Shown: positions 1 through 10,600 of the stretch, piece by piece | How the letters are laid out: every line of letters begins with the position of its first letter | Position numbering within the stretch: the first letter of the stretch is position 1 | Assembly: GCA_933228895.1 (NCBI GenBank) | Contig: OW121846.1 | Span: 43,790,107 to 43,854,106 of the forward strand | Direction of reading: 5' to 3' | DNA from: Platycnemis pennipes | Lineage: Eukaryota; Arthropoda; Insecta; Odonata; Platycnemididae | Length of the DNA stretch: 64,000 nt | Program-made: the position numbers and the translations under genes | The notes under the pieces: model-generated | What the model was told of the DNA's origin: nothing | What the model saw: the letters and a program-made list of their open reading frames with translations, nothing else | Databases searched by the model: none

Positions 1-640
1 GCTGCTGGCCCGCTACCCATATAATATATTATAATTTGATATAGAAAAGGCTGATTGCATTACGTTCTTAACGACGAAATATTATAAAATGTGGATATCC
101 AGGGATTAAAACGCAATTAAGAGCCAGGAAAATAACTTGAGAAAAACATTCTATTGTACATTGTGTTATGATTTGCAATTAATCGGCTGATGGATTTTTG
201 ATTAATATATTTTTTAAGTCGGCGTAGTTGTTGAACACAGAAAAACCGTCACTTTTTCCATTGCACTTCGGTAAAAATACAACCCCAGCCGGTACAAGAC
301 AAGGCATATCCCTAAATAAACAGATAGCATCCATGGAACCCATACATTTTTCAATTGTATTGTAAAATAAAATTGAAAAATAATATGTGTGCAACAATTA
401 ACGAATTATTAAACGAGAAAAAACATAATGTAATTAAATTTTCCGAATGTCTTTTGGTTATTTCATAAATACCCATCAAACTCGAGTGAACATCATATTT
501 TGGTCGATAGTAGTGACTTGTTTCAACTAAACTTTAGCCATTAGCGGCTTGAGGGCAGCACTGAAATTACGCTGTAATTCAGGAGTAGTCAGAACGGGCG
601 TAAGAAATTACGTGCGCAAGGACCAACGTAGTTTGAACTA
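1..640. other. AT-rich sequence, nothing recognised
   Basis: No credible coding frame, RNA gene or terminal repeat is visible. The only sizeable open frame (minus strand, 72 codons) has no recognisable motif. Confidence 0.5.
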
Positions 641-1260
641 GGCATGAGACAAGTTCTCTCCCCCCCACTCACTGGTTTTCCCCCACCCACGCGTTTTTTC
701 TTTCATATTTTCAGACTTATAGCCCCACCTCCCGCTGACAAAGGCGGACACACTCCCCGCGCTTTTCCTTCACAGCCCCTTCCACGGACCTGGCTATCGG
801 AGCATCGCCGCGGGACACCCCTTAGTGGGAAGTGGTCAGAGATAATATCGCCATCTTCCTACCTTTGTGCTTGAAGACCAGGGGCTGCCCAAGGTGATAA
901 TCCTCCCCCTCCCTCCCTACCTTGCTACTGCGCTTTGTTCTGCAAAGGCCGAAAGACGGAGGACGAGACACACAAAGGCCCGCAGGATGGCGGCCATCTT
1001 CCTCCCCCCCCTCTCATATATAGTGGTCTTTCCTTGAACCTAAAGATGAAAGAGGCGCCTATGTACTCTTTTAACGGCTTGGGCTTTCCCAGACCGTATT
1101 ATATGTTTTTAACCCGGCGCTCTTATAGCAACAGATACCTTCACCCAGCTCTCCTCCACTCACCGTAGTGACTTGTTTTAAGCCCACCCCCTTACCCTCC
1201 TCTTCAATCGCTTCCCCCCTCCTTTTCTCCCAGAACCTCCCCTCATTTTGTACATATACT
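640..1260. other. C/T-rich low-complexity stretch
   Basis: Blocks of cccc/cctcc alternate with ordinary sequence on the plus strand, giving several short unsupported open frames. No family is recognised. Confidence 0.4.
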
Positions 1261-1283
1261 GGACTTTGAGTGATATTTGTTGT

Positions 1284-1308
1284 CTGATGATGATGTAGTA
1301 CATCGAAA
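1284..1308 (+). ncRNA. Hammerhead-core-like motif (CTGATGA...GAAA)
   Basis: CTGATGA at 1284-1290 is followed by one extra base, a 5-bp stem GATGT/ACATC with loop AGT (1292-1304), then GAAA (1305-1308). This has the order of a hammerhead ribozyme core, CUGANGA - helix II - GAAA. The extra base before helix II departs from the canonical core, and I could not pair convincing helices I and III. A comparable arrangement occurs on the minus strand at 45887-45917 inside a palindromic element. Known biology: Penelope-like retroelements carry hammerhead motifs in their terminal repeats. This could be such a relic or a chance match. Confidence 0.25.
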
Positions 1309-1349
1309 CCGGTTAGATTCAAGTTTATTCCGTGGAAAAATGCCAATCT

Positions 1350-1974
1350 TCCGAAATATTTGGTTTAGCAACGCTGTGTTAAGCCGAGGACTGGACAAGG
1401 TTTGTCAATTGTTCTCTGAGGCCAGGTATCGCTCTTCAAATATTCTAAGGCTGTGGTCACACATTGGCGAAACATATAGCGATATGCGCGGGAAAAGAGT
1501 TGGTTTGCGGTTTCAAATTGGTGAGAAGTTGATGAATGAAAAAGTTCTGAAATCCGAAGACACCAGAGTACCATAACGTCGGCCGGTAGGCGGGCGCCGA
1601 GGTGACCGGCGGGCGTCACGCCTTCACTTAAAGATATTTTTCTTTCTTAAGTGAAATACCACCAATGGCAAACTTCCTTAATTTGTAGAGGAGGGTTGTG
1701 TCTACAACACATTAATAAATGAGGGCAATCAAAGGCAAAAGTACACCGTTAAAATCACTTTTAAACTTTAAAATTGTTATTAAATTTATTTAATTGTTCA
1801 TATTTCACAAAATATTCCCTTAATATAATTTCCAATTCAAATCCTTTAAAATAAGTTCTTAAGCACGTCTGTGGCTCAAATATTCTCTGAAATTTACCGT
1901 AAATTGTGTAGTAACTTTTGCAAAATTCGTATTTTAAAACAATGCATTATTTCGGAAACGGTAGCCTTTTTGCC
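1350..1974. other. Unassigned sequence
   Basis: The open frame 1277-1576 on the plus strand has no motif I recognise. The rest is AT-rich and shows no repeat structure. Confidence 0.4.
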
Positions 1975-2595
1975 ATCTACATCTACATCTACATAATACC
2001 CTGCAAGCCACCACAAGGGTGTGTGGCAGGGGGTGATTGCTCACCAAACATGCACTACATATCATGCATAAAAAAGGAATAGTATTAATATAGTAGTCAG
2101 AACTACACTATTTAAAAAAGATAGAAATTGCAAATAAAACATGCAAAAACATTCTGTTAGTAGGGTTAGCTTTAAGTACTCATACCAACATGCAGCTACC
2201 AATGCTATTCATTGCTACTCTCCGATAGGACATATTTACCGTTATTCGTATCTCTTATTGTGCGAGGGAAAAAGGACATTTTGAATCGGTCAGTTCGGCA
2301 ATCAATTTCTCTAACTTTATGATTATGGTCCAGTCTGCCATAGTAAGTTGGGGTTCGTAAAATATTTTTAACATCATCACTGAAAATATTGCCTTGGAAT
2401 TTGTGGAAGAGATTAAGTCTAAATTTCAACCTGCGATCTGACAATGATTCCCATTTCAATTCATTTAATAGACTGGTTACGCTAATATAATTATCGTATC
2501 GTCCCTTTACAAATCTTGCCGATCTTCGCTGCACACGTTCAAGTTCATTACTTAGACCGATTTCGTAGGGATCCCATACACTGGCAGCATAAATT
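1975..2595 (-). mobile_element. CR1-like LINE, subfamily B, 5'-truncated copy
   Basis: On the minus strand this reads as the last part of a CR1-like ORF2. A 109-residue open segment at 2534-2205 carries RRSARFVKGRYDN and FFPRTIRDTNNGKY, the same C-terminal motifs as the intact copy at 16309-19236. Downstream is the family 3' tail: a CCCTGC/GCAGGG hairpin and TAGATG repeats (here catctacatctacat at 1977-1991). It lacks endonuclease and reverse transcriptase. Its tail, with the stretch tttttatgcatgatatgtagtgcatg, groups it with the copies at 13690, 27075 and 60225 (B type). Confidence 0.85.
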
Positions 2596-2689
2596 TGCCA
2601 ATCGACTGTGGTGTTTTCATTTCCATATCAATTGGAGCCGTTGTGCCAAATTTGGTCAAAATTGGTAGATCCTAAGGGTCATTTTTGCC

Positions 2690-3251
2690 ATGATGTCGTC
2701 AGGATGGGAAGGGGGGATTTTAGTGATAGGCAACGTCCGTCGTGTGATGCTCTGCGAGAAAGGGCAAGCCGCGAGGGTGTGAGCTTGCCTCCCGCGGCTA
2801 GTTGCATTCCGCGTGGCGGTGTTCCTCAGGTGACGAATGCGGTCGAGGCGGCGGCGGTTGGAGGCACGAAGGACTCTAGATTGCGAGTTGTGGCACATGT
2901 AGGCGTCAACGACGCCACGGACCGTGGATCTGAGGAGATTTTACGTTCCTTTATTAAACTGAACTCCGAAGTGAAGCGGGTAAGTGTCGCCGAGGGTGTC
3001 GAAATGAAACTCACGATATGCAGTCTTGTCCCGAGGAGTGAACGGGGACCTCTTGTTTGGAGCCGAGGGGAAGGCATAAACGAGATACTACGTCATATCT
3101 GTGGGGACATCGGAGCCAACTTTGTGAACCTCCGACCAACCTCCGTTCGTTGGGGCACTCTCTAACTCGATCTGGGGTTCATTACTCGGCCGAGGCGTCT
3201 AGGCGTGTAGCGGAGAGGATATTTGAGCACTGTAGGCCTTTTTTAGTATAA
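2690..3251 (+). pseudogene. CR1-like ORF1 remnant with SGNH/GDSL esterase domain
   Basis: The open frame ending at 3165 contains RVVAHVGVND, matching the G-x-N-D block III of SGNH hydrolases, followed by EEILRSFIKLNSEVKRV and an ICSLVPRSERG strand. After a frame change near 3140 the next frame reads SRSGVHYSAEASRRVAERI, the C-terminal block holding the catalytic histidine. An SGNH esterase in ORF1 is known for CR1-clade LINEs. The block I GDS motif is degraded: SDRQ lies where GDSQ is expected. The same C-terminal segment occurs just before ORF2 at 16075-16170, which links this ORF1 to the intact copy. It is not functional here. Confidence 0.7.
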
Positions 3252-3689
3252 AGAGTAGGGTACAGAGTAGTGTGTTAAATAAAAAATCGCGAAAATGATA
3301 TTAAAATAAAAGAATTGAAAAATCCCAGAAGCTATGCGAGTTTTTTGAAAAGCAAGTTATAGAAAATTTGAGTGATTCAGTTGGCCACTAACTCAAAAAA
3401 AAAGGTGTAAAAAACATTAACAAGTCGACTGTAATTCTCAAAAATGGCGGTTTAACTGTGGTCGTCGTAAATTGTTGTAGTTTGAAAAACAAAGTTGCAG
3501 ATTTTCATCACCTCATCGAATACTCCGACGAAGATGTAGTTATAGGAACTGAGAGCTTGCTATTGAAAGATATCGCAGATATTTAAATATTCCCGAAATC
3601 ATTCAAAATTTACAGGAAAGATAGGGTAAGAAGACCAGGAGGAGGAATTTTTATCGCCGTGAAGGATTGTCTTACTAGTAGAAGGTTTT

Positions 3690-3870
3690 AGAATGGTGCG
3701 TTCATCCACATCAGTGGGTGGTGCCACCTATCAGGAATGATGGGAGGTACTTTGTTAAAGTTGTTAAAAATAAATAAAGTTGTTGTTCCTTCATCTTACG
3801 CAACCTATAAAAGGAGTAAGTTTGCATTTCACATTCACCATGGCTAACAAAAGGGAGAGTATACTTGATT
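3690..3870. repeat. Insertion of about 180 bp inside the CR1 copy
   Basis: Relative to the intact copy, the stretch between agtagaag (3677) and the segment matching gtagaaagtatttggtgttcc (about 3880) is extra. It matches no other sequence I can see here and has no clear terminal repeats. It postdates the host copy. Confidence 0.5.
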
Positions 3871-4120
3871 GTCACATAGAAAGCGTTTGGTGTTCCATAT
3901 AAGGTCCTCGAGCAAAAAAGGTTTACCTATGTGCATACAATATACCACCGTATTCAGGCATAAATTGAATATTAGAACTAGAAAATCAAATAAGGAAATA
4001 AATTCAACACAAAAATGACCGTCACATCATCATCGGGGGGATTTCAATCTTCCATCCATAGACTGGGACACGTGTAGCTTCATCACCGGGGGGAAGGACA
4101 AAGAGGTCCGTGTCGACAAG

Positions 4121-4161
4121 AAGGTGTGCAGAAGTGTCTGTAAGACACTTCTGCACACCTT
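4121..4161. repeat. Perfect 19-bp inverted repeat with 3-nt loop
   Basis: Left arm AAGGTGTGCAGAAGTGTCT (4121-4139), loop GTA, right arm the exact reverse complement (4143-4161). The intact CR1 copy has only the right-arm sequence at this place (compare gaatcactgttgaacacctt at 16881-16900), so the left arm is an inverted local duplication. Confidence 0.9.
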
Positions 4162-6775
4162 TTCCTCTCATGCACTTCATCATATGGTAACAACCCCAAA
4201 CAGTGAAAAAAATACTCTCCATCTCCTCGCAACAAATATACCCCATCAGCTTGTAAATATAAGTACCAAAGTCCGGCACGCGTTTATAAAACACCAGCAT
4301 CAGAAAATTATAAGAGAAACATTTTCTTATAGAACTGGCAAAAATAACATATCCAAGAGATAATTATACTTGTTCGATAGGGCTGATTACGATGGAATGA
4401 AAACAGAGTTGAAGAATTCTTTAGCAAATTTCAGGAAGGAAGTTTAAGGAAAGATACTAAGACCTTGTGGCATATATTCCTAGAAGTTATTCACTCAGGA
4501 GTTAACATGTATATACCGATTAAATTAAAAAAGGTGAATGCAGAGCCAAGGTGGTATAACGTGACGGTATGGATATCTTTAAATACAGTGAATTTGCCAT
4601 GCTAAACTGAAAAAAGCACGAAAAGGAACAACCTCTCATGAGCTTAATAAAATTATAAGAAACTATAAAAGTAAACTTACGAACCCTTAGCGAAAGAGGA
4701 ATGTCGAAGAGACTTAGCTGACTTTAAAAGTAAAATTCTAGGGAATTATTTGAATGAAAATCCAAAAGCGTTTTGGTCGTATGTAAGAGAAGTTCAAGGA
4801 AATAAATCTAATGTAGAAATGCTTGGGGATGATAATGGAGAAAAAATAAATGATAGTCTGGAAAAAGCTAATATGTTAAACACATTTTTCCAAAGCGTTT
4901 TCACAACCAGCATTTTGGATCCTAATGAACCACCAAATAACCATTTCAAACATCCGATGCCTGAGTTCGCTATTGAGCCACGCGGTATGGGGCAACAACT
5001 AAAAAAATTAAACACCAATAAATGCCCCGCCCCGATCAAATTCCGTCACGCGTTTATAAAACACTAGCATAAGAAATATCACCTAACTTATAAATAATAT
5101 TTCGTAAATCGTTGCCTGAGCACATAGTTCCTAAGGACTGGAAAATGGCTAATATTACACCTTTATTCAAATCCGGCGATAGAGAAGATCCTAGCAACTA
5201 CAGACCTAACTCACTATCATCGATGCCGTTTAAGATAATGAAACATATAATAGTTAGTTCGATTATGGGATATTTCGATAGAGAAAATTTGTCATTTAAT
5301 AACCAACACGGTTTCCGATAATTTAGATCATGCGAAACACAATTGGCACTCTTTGTTCACGACTTAATGCTTTCGGGAGGAAATAATGCTCAGGTTGATG
5401 CGATATTCCTCGATTTAAAAAAACCTTTGATAGAGTACCTCATGACAGATGGTTTTTAAAGCTAGAAAGTTACGGTATAGATAAACACGTAGTATTCTCA
5501 ATTAATCAATTCTTAGCTGGCCGCGAACAGAGAGTTACTATAGACGGTATCATGTCCAATATAGGTAGTTATCGTCACATCAGGTGCTCCCTAGGAAAGT
5601 TTGGTATGCCCACTTTTATTTCTTTTATATATCAATGACCTCGGCAGTGTTGTAGTAAAGAGTAGAATTTGGCTTTTCGCAGATGATGCAGTAGTGTATA
5701 GAGAAATTAGTAGTCCGAGAGACAAGGCATCGTTAGAAAAGAACCTTGCAGCATTTCAGGCGTGGCGCGATAAATGGAAACTAGAACTGAACATAAAAAA
5801 GTGCGTGACAATAAATTTTTGGAAAAGGAAAAACTCGATAGAAAGAAACTATATGATTCAAGGTACGGAATTTGTAAACGTGGAATCAGTTAAGTACTTA
5901 GGGGTAACACTTACTCGGGATCTATCATGGGGAACATATAAGGAAAATATGCAGTCAAGCAAATAGAAAGTTGGGGTTTATTAAAAGAATATTAGGGGAA
6001 AGTGAGGAGAGGGTGAATGTACGTTGCTATTTTTCAATTGTTAGGTCACACTTAGAATTTGCTACGAGTATATGGGAACCTTATTAAGCAGACTTAATTT
6101 ACGTAGATCGAGTACAACGATGAGCAGCGAGATATGTAAAATGGTGTTACATAGGGAAAGCAGTGTGTCTGGTATGTTAGCCGAATTGAGATGGGAATCG
6201 CTATCCCAGTGTAGGCTTAATTATAGACTTTAGCTTCTGGGAAAATTTAAGGAGGGACATTTTATTAATGATGTTAATCATATATTGCTTGCTCCGACAT
6301 ATTATGGTAGGCTCGATAATTCGAATAAAATTAAGGAGATAAGATTGCAGGACGGATCGGTTTAATATGTTCTTTTTTCCACCTACGATTCGAGATCAGA
6401 ATGTTAGACATACCGTAAGTCGGTAATAATTATAGAGGTAATATTCAGAGCAGGTCGATGGTATTTTTTTTATTTCCTGGATGATCCAATCAAGGTGTGG
6501 CTCACATGCATTACTTTTTTTGCATGAATGAGTATCTATGAAATAGGTGTCGGGTTTCACGTCATGCATGGTATTCGTGGGTGTGTTCTGCATGATTGGG
6601 ATTTGGTAGTTTTTCTTCTTTTTCCCCTAATTACATCAAAATGTGTGGTGTTTGTTTTGTGTTGTTCATTTTTGTTTGTTGTGTCATTTTTTCTGGTGTG
6701 GATACACCCCCTGCCACACAACCTCGAGGTGGCTTGCAGGGTATGTCGTAGATATAGATATATATAGATGTAAAA

Positions 6776-7009
6776 TGCTCTTTCAAGCTTTGTTGGTGGC
6801 TTTTTTTCTGATGGTATTAACGTAAATGTCAGCTCCGCATTCACACTCGGCATAAATGGAGAAGAGCGTAGTCTTCTTTTGGAATCTTGAGGGATAATCT
6901 CCTTCGCATGTAATCAAACGACAGGAAAACCAGAAGTAGAAATAAAGAAATGGTATTCGATCATTTTCGTTATAAATTATTGGATTATGAACACGATGTT
7001 AATTCACAC
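6776..7009. other. Short unassigned spacer
   Basis: Lies between the tail of the CR1-like copy and the start of the RTE-like LINE. Part may be the far 5' end of the RTE copy, but no motif is readable. Confidence 0.35.
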
Positions 7010-9392
7010 CTAAGGAAACCGAAACGAAAGAAGAGAAAGGCTGCTGGAGTTCTGCACTCAACATAAGTTAGTAATTGCCAACATATTGTTTAAAAATCAC
7101 AACCGAAGGAGATACACACGGAAAATGCCAGGAGACAAAAGACGATGTCAAATAGGCTACATTTTAGTGAAGCGGAGATTTAGAAACCAAGTGAAGGACT
7201 GCAAAAGCTACCCTGGGGCAGACATCGACAGTGACCATAATTTAGTGATGATGAAATGCCATCTAAAATTCAAGGAATTGAAGAAAATAGAGAAGAATCT
7301 ATGGCAAGTAGAAAAACTAAAAGAGACTCAACTTCAGCTGGTATTTCAAAAAGCAGTGGGAAACAACATAGGAGAGAACCCGAATGAGAAATCAGTGGAA
7401 GAGCGTTGGGAAAACATTAAATGTGGACTACAGGAAGCCGCAAAAGAAGTTCTTGGAAGAAGAAAATTTGCCAAGAAGAAGTCATGGATCACGGAGGAAG
7501 TCTTAAACTTGATTGAAGAAAGAAGAAAGTACAAGAATGCGAACACTGAAGAAGGGCAACTTTGCTACAAAAAAATAAGGAACGAAATAAATCGAAAAGC
7601 AAGGAAAGCTAGAGAGATGTGGTTGAAAAATCTGTGGGAAGATGTACAAAGAAACCTTGCACTTGGAAAGGTGGAAGCGTCCTACAGCATAGTGAGGAAC
7701 CACTTCAAGGAACGGAGCGCAAGATGCAGTGCCGTAAGGGACAAGAATGGAGAAATTTTGATTGAAACCGAGAACAAAGTGAAGAGATGGAAAGAATATC
7801 TTGAGGAGCTATACAATGGAAAAAATCTCAGCACAAAACCTATTGAAGAGGAAAGCGAAGTGGAAAAAGATGATATGGGGGCATCAATATTAAAATCGGA
7901 ATTCGACGCTGCAGTAAGGGACCTTCGGATCAATAAGGCCTCAGGTATTGATGATATCCCTGCTGAACTAATTAAAAATGCAGGAGAGAAGACAATAATT
8001 CATCTCTACAAAACCATCTGCGACATGTATTCAACAGTATAAATTCCAAGGGACTTCGAGAAAAACATCATCATTCCTATTCCCAAGAAGAAGAGAGCGG
8101 AGAAATGCGAAAATTTTAGGACTATAAGCCTGACGACACATGCATCGAAGATACTGACAAGGATCATCTACAGAAGAAGAGAACGAAAAGCAGAGGAGAT
8201 CCTGGATGAAGATCAATTCGGATTCAGGAAAAGTAAGGGTACAAGGGAAGCAATATTGGCCCTTAGGCTACTCATAGAGAAGAGAATGAAGAAATACAAA
8301 CCGGCGTTAATTGCATTTGTGGATTTAAAGAAGGCCTTTGACAACGTGGATTGGGATTCAATGCTTGGAATTCTGAAGGAATTGGAGTGTCCTACAATGA
8401 CCGAAGAATTATACACAGCCTGTACAAAAACCAAGTAGCTGCGATTACATCTGGACCCAGCTGTGAAGAGGCAAGAATAAGGAAAGGAGTGAGACAAGGC
8501 TGCGCACTGTCTCCCGTAATTTTTAATGTTTACATCGAGAGAGCTATAAATGAAGTCAAGGAGAAGTGTTCTGGAGTGAACATCCGCGGAGAAACAATCA
8601 GTAAGCTACGATTCGCTGATGACATAGCTCTCATAGCAGAGACAGAGAGGGAGCTCAATAAGATGCCAACCACCGTGGAAAGGACCATGGCCAGATATCA
8701 ACTGAAGATAAATAAGAAGAAGACTAAGATATTGGTGTGCAGCAAGAAAGAAAAGGCGAAAACCAATGCCAAACTAGGAAAACAAAAACTTGAAGAGGTT
8801 AAAGAGTTCTGTTATCTAGGAAGCCGAGTAACCAATGATGGACGAAGCAAGAAAGAAATAGTCAGTGGAATAGCACAGGCAAAGAGGGCATTCTTTCAAA
8901 AGAAGAACTTACTTACAGCAGGATATACAAGCATAGAAGTAAGGAAACAGTTCATCAGAACATACACCTGTAACATTTTTCTTTACGGCAGTGAGGCATG
9001 AACGATGACAGCAGTGGAGAAGAAAAGGGTAGAATCATTTGAAATGTGGTGCTACAGAAGAATGCTGAAGATTAAATGGATCGACCGAGTAAATAACGAG
9101 GAAGTGCTAAGAAGAGTAGGAGAAAAGAGAAGTCTGCTGACAACTCTAAAAAGAGGAAGGGAAAACTTAAATTGGTCATATCTTGAGACACGATGTCCTG
9201 ATGAAGACTATCGTCGAGGGAAAAGTGAACGGGAAGATTGGAAAAGCAGGCCTCGTATGAGATACATGGAACAGGTTGTGAAGAATGTAAAAGAGAAGAA
9301 TTACGTCACAATGTAAAGGTTGGCCGATAGAAGAATCGAGTGGAAAGCTGCGTCAAACCAATCCTAGGATTGTTGACCAATGATGATGATCT
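7010..9392 (+). mobile_element. RTE-like LINE, 5'-truncated in the endonuclease
   Basis: A long reading frame covers the end of an apurinic-type endonuclease (IGYILVKRRFRN...PGADIDSDHNLV, with the SDH box), a basic linker, a full reverse transcriptase and the C-terminal region ending near YMEQVVKNVKEKNYV. The 3' end is caatcctaggattgttgacca followed by ATGATGATGA, a short simple-repeat tail typical of RTE-type elements. Copies of the same 3' end occur on the minus strand at 20336-20850 and about 30060-30330. Three lesions are visible: TAA at 8040, a one-base frame change near 8390, and TGA at 8999. It is therefore young but inactive. Confidence 0.85.
7086..9316 (+). pseudogene. RTE-like endonuclease/reverse transcriptase, three lesions
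   Basis: The frame opens at 7086 and runs to TAA at 8040-8042. It resumes in the same frame with IPRDFEKNIIIPIPKKKR, shifts frame near 8390 just after the AFDNVDWDSML block, continues to TGA at 8999-9001 (the codon after FLYGSEA, where related elements have tryptophan), then reads on to 9316. Catalytic boxes are present: FVDLKKAFDNVDW (about 8317-8355), GVRQGCALSP (about 8490) and RFADDIALI (about 8610), so both YADD-type aspartates survive. Family knowledge: this enzyme nicks target DNA and reverse transcribes LINE RNA on it. Confidence 0.8.
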
Positions 9393-9594
9393 ATTATAAC
9401 TTAAATTGACACAAAACTTGTTAAACGTATTTTTTAAATATGTACCGCATATACTATGTTTTATTGCAATTATGACATTTATTGTATTTTGTTTCCTAAC
9501 ATGGATGTATATGTTTATATATTAGATTGACGATGGGTTAGTAGGCAGAGAGGACTTTACAGTCACAACCTCGTCCGAATAGAGACACTTTATT

Positions 9595-9990
9595 ATTATT
9601 ATGTCTTCCTGATTTATAAATATCTTTCTACACGATTCTTTATGCTCAGAGATCTCGTTTTCTTTTTTCCGATTTGTGCCTTCTCTAGTTTTTGAGCCAT
9701 TTCAGATTTTCCTTTCATTATGTTCTCATTTATTTCTTCGCACTCACGAGATGCTCATACGCTTCTTCTTCTGTACTTATCATATTTGTATCATCTCTTC
9801 TTATTCCTGTAATGCTATATAGTCTCCTTTACTTCCAATTTTGCAACGATGATTGAGTGAAACTTTCTCTTACTTCTTATTACTCCACTGTCTTTGTGTT
9901 CCGTCTTTGTTCCTTCGTCATCCTCTTTATCTTCTTGTATCGCAGGCGGATAACCATAATCGTTAGATTACGGTCGCTGCTTACATCTAA
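9595..9990 (-). mobile_element. LINE fragment shared with 28190-28740
   Basis: About 400 bp matches 28190-28740 with gaps, for example sharing tttataaatatctttctacac and cttttcttcctctgatca-type stretches, ending at the shared ccataatcg(t/c)tagatta. On the minus strand the related copy at 27730-28740 reads through degraded reverse transcriptase-like segments, so I read this as a LINE linker fragment. No open frame remains. Confidence 0.5.
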
Positions 9991-10083
9991 GCCGAGGCAG
10001 CTCCTTCACTGTTAAATTCGGTAGTTTTCTCGCTCTGACAAGTATGTGTTCAATTAAGTATCTTGCTTTGCCCCACGGTAACT

Positions 10084-10290
10084 TCAATACCTATCTTTCA
10101 CTTGGGGTTGCTCGAATAGGGTGTTTGCTGTTAGTATGTTTTTCTCTTTACAGAACTCTACCAACATTTCTCCGGTTGGATTCCTTTCTCCAAAACTGAC
10201 CTCACAAACGCTACTTCCTTCTCGGCCCTCTCCAAACACCGCCTTCCAGGTTTCCATACGTGGGCCTCGTAGAAAATATTTGGTATCACG
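10084..10290 (-). mobile_element. RTE-like endonuclease fragment
   Basis: The minus-strand frame contains FGEGREGSSVCEVSFGERN, then TGEMLVEFCKEKNILTANT and LFEQPQVKDRY. This is the conserved mid-endonuclease segment of RTE-type LINEs. It corresponds to sequence just upstream of where the 7010 copy is truncated. No flanking domains are attached. Confidence 0.75.
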
Positions 10291-10317
10291 TTTAAAGTAG
10301 CAAAGGGATGATATCCG

Positions 10318-10600
10318 CAGGTCCATATTGCAAACCCACCAGATACCAACGCCAGCTGCAAGTGGAATTAGATCCAGCAATAGATACACTACCTTCCCGG
10401 AACAAGGATAGGGGTTCAATAATGGGCGGAGATTTAATCAACCTAAAATAAACTGGTAAATGTATCATTTTAGATAAGAATAAGGAACTCAGTAAATCAC
10501 TGTTGAACACATTTACATCACATTTCCTATACCAGTCGGTAACATCACCAACCAGAGGAAACAACATTCTAGATAACGTCGGCGGATTCTTGAAACCTAC
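10318..10600 (+). mobile_element. CR1-like endonuclease fragment
   Basis: Aligns with 16705-16975 of the intact copy: cgccagctgcaagtggaattag-type sequence, then atgggcggagatttaatc (the GGDFNL metal-binding box) and cactgttgaacacatttacat. About 280 bp, no open frame, no tail. It abuts the minus-strand RTE endonuclease scrap. Confidence 0.75.

Larger units (their letters stand above)
3430..6400 (+). pseudogene. Broken CR1-like ORF2 (endonuclease + reverse transcriptase)
   Basis: Same domain order as the 975-codon frame at 16309-19236 but disrupted throughout. A TAA follows DIADI near 3585. The segment after ITGGKDKE at about 4095 is scrambled by the foldback. Frame changes occur around 4330, 4690, 5070, 5320, 5430, 5585 and 5965. 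Retained blocks are FWSYVREVQGNKS (4770), the PKDWKMANITPLFKSGDRED block (5127), the FADD catalytic box (5670) and a KYLGVTLTRDLSWG block (5893). Clearly dead. Confidence 0.8.
2630..6775 (+). mobile_element. Near-full-length, degenerate CR1-like LINE
   Basis: An old copy retaining an ORF1 esterase remnant (about 2690-3235), all regions of ORF2 in order (about 3430-6400) and the 3' hairpin plus TAGAT-type tail (6705-6775). Endonuclease motifs align with the copy at 16309: VVNCCSLKNKVADFHHL near 3465 and GGGIFIAVKD near 3640. Reverse transcriptase segments lie at 4750-5067, 5112-5321 (SNYRP) and 5601-5966 (FADDAVVYREI). Many stops and frameshifts break it. It has also acquired an insertion of about 180 bp at 3690-3870 and a perfect foldback at 4121-4161. 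The 5' boundary is approximate, and the ORF1 N-terminus is not recognisable. Confidence 0.85.
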
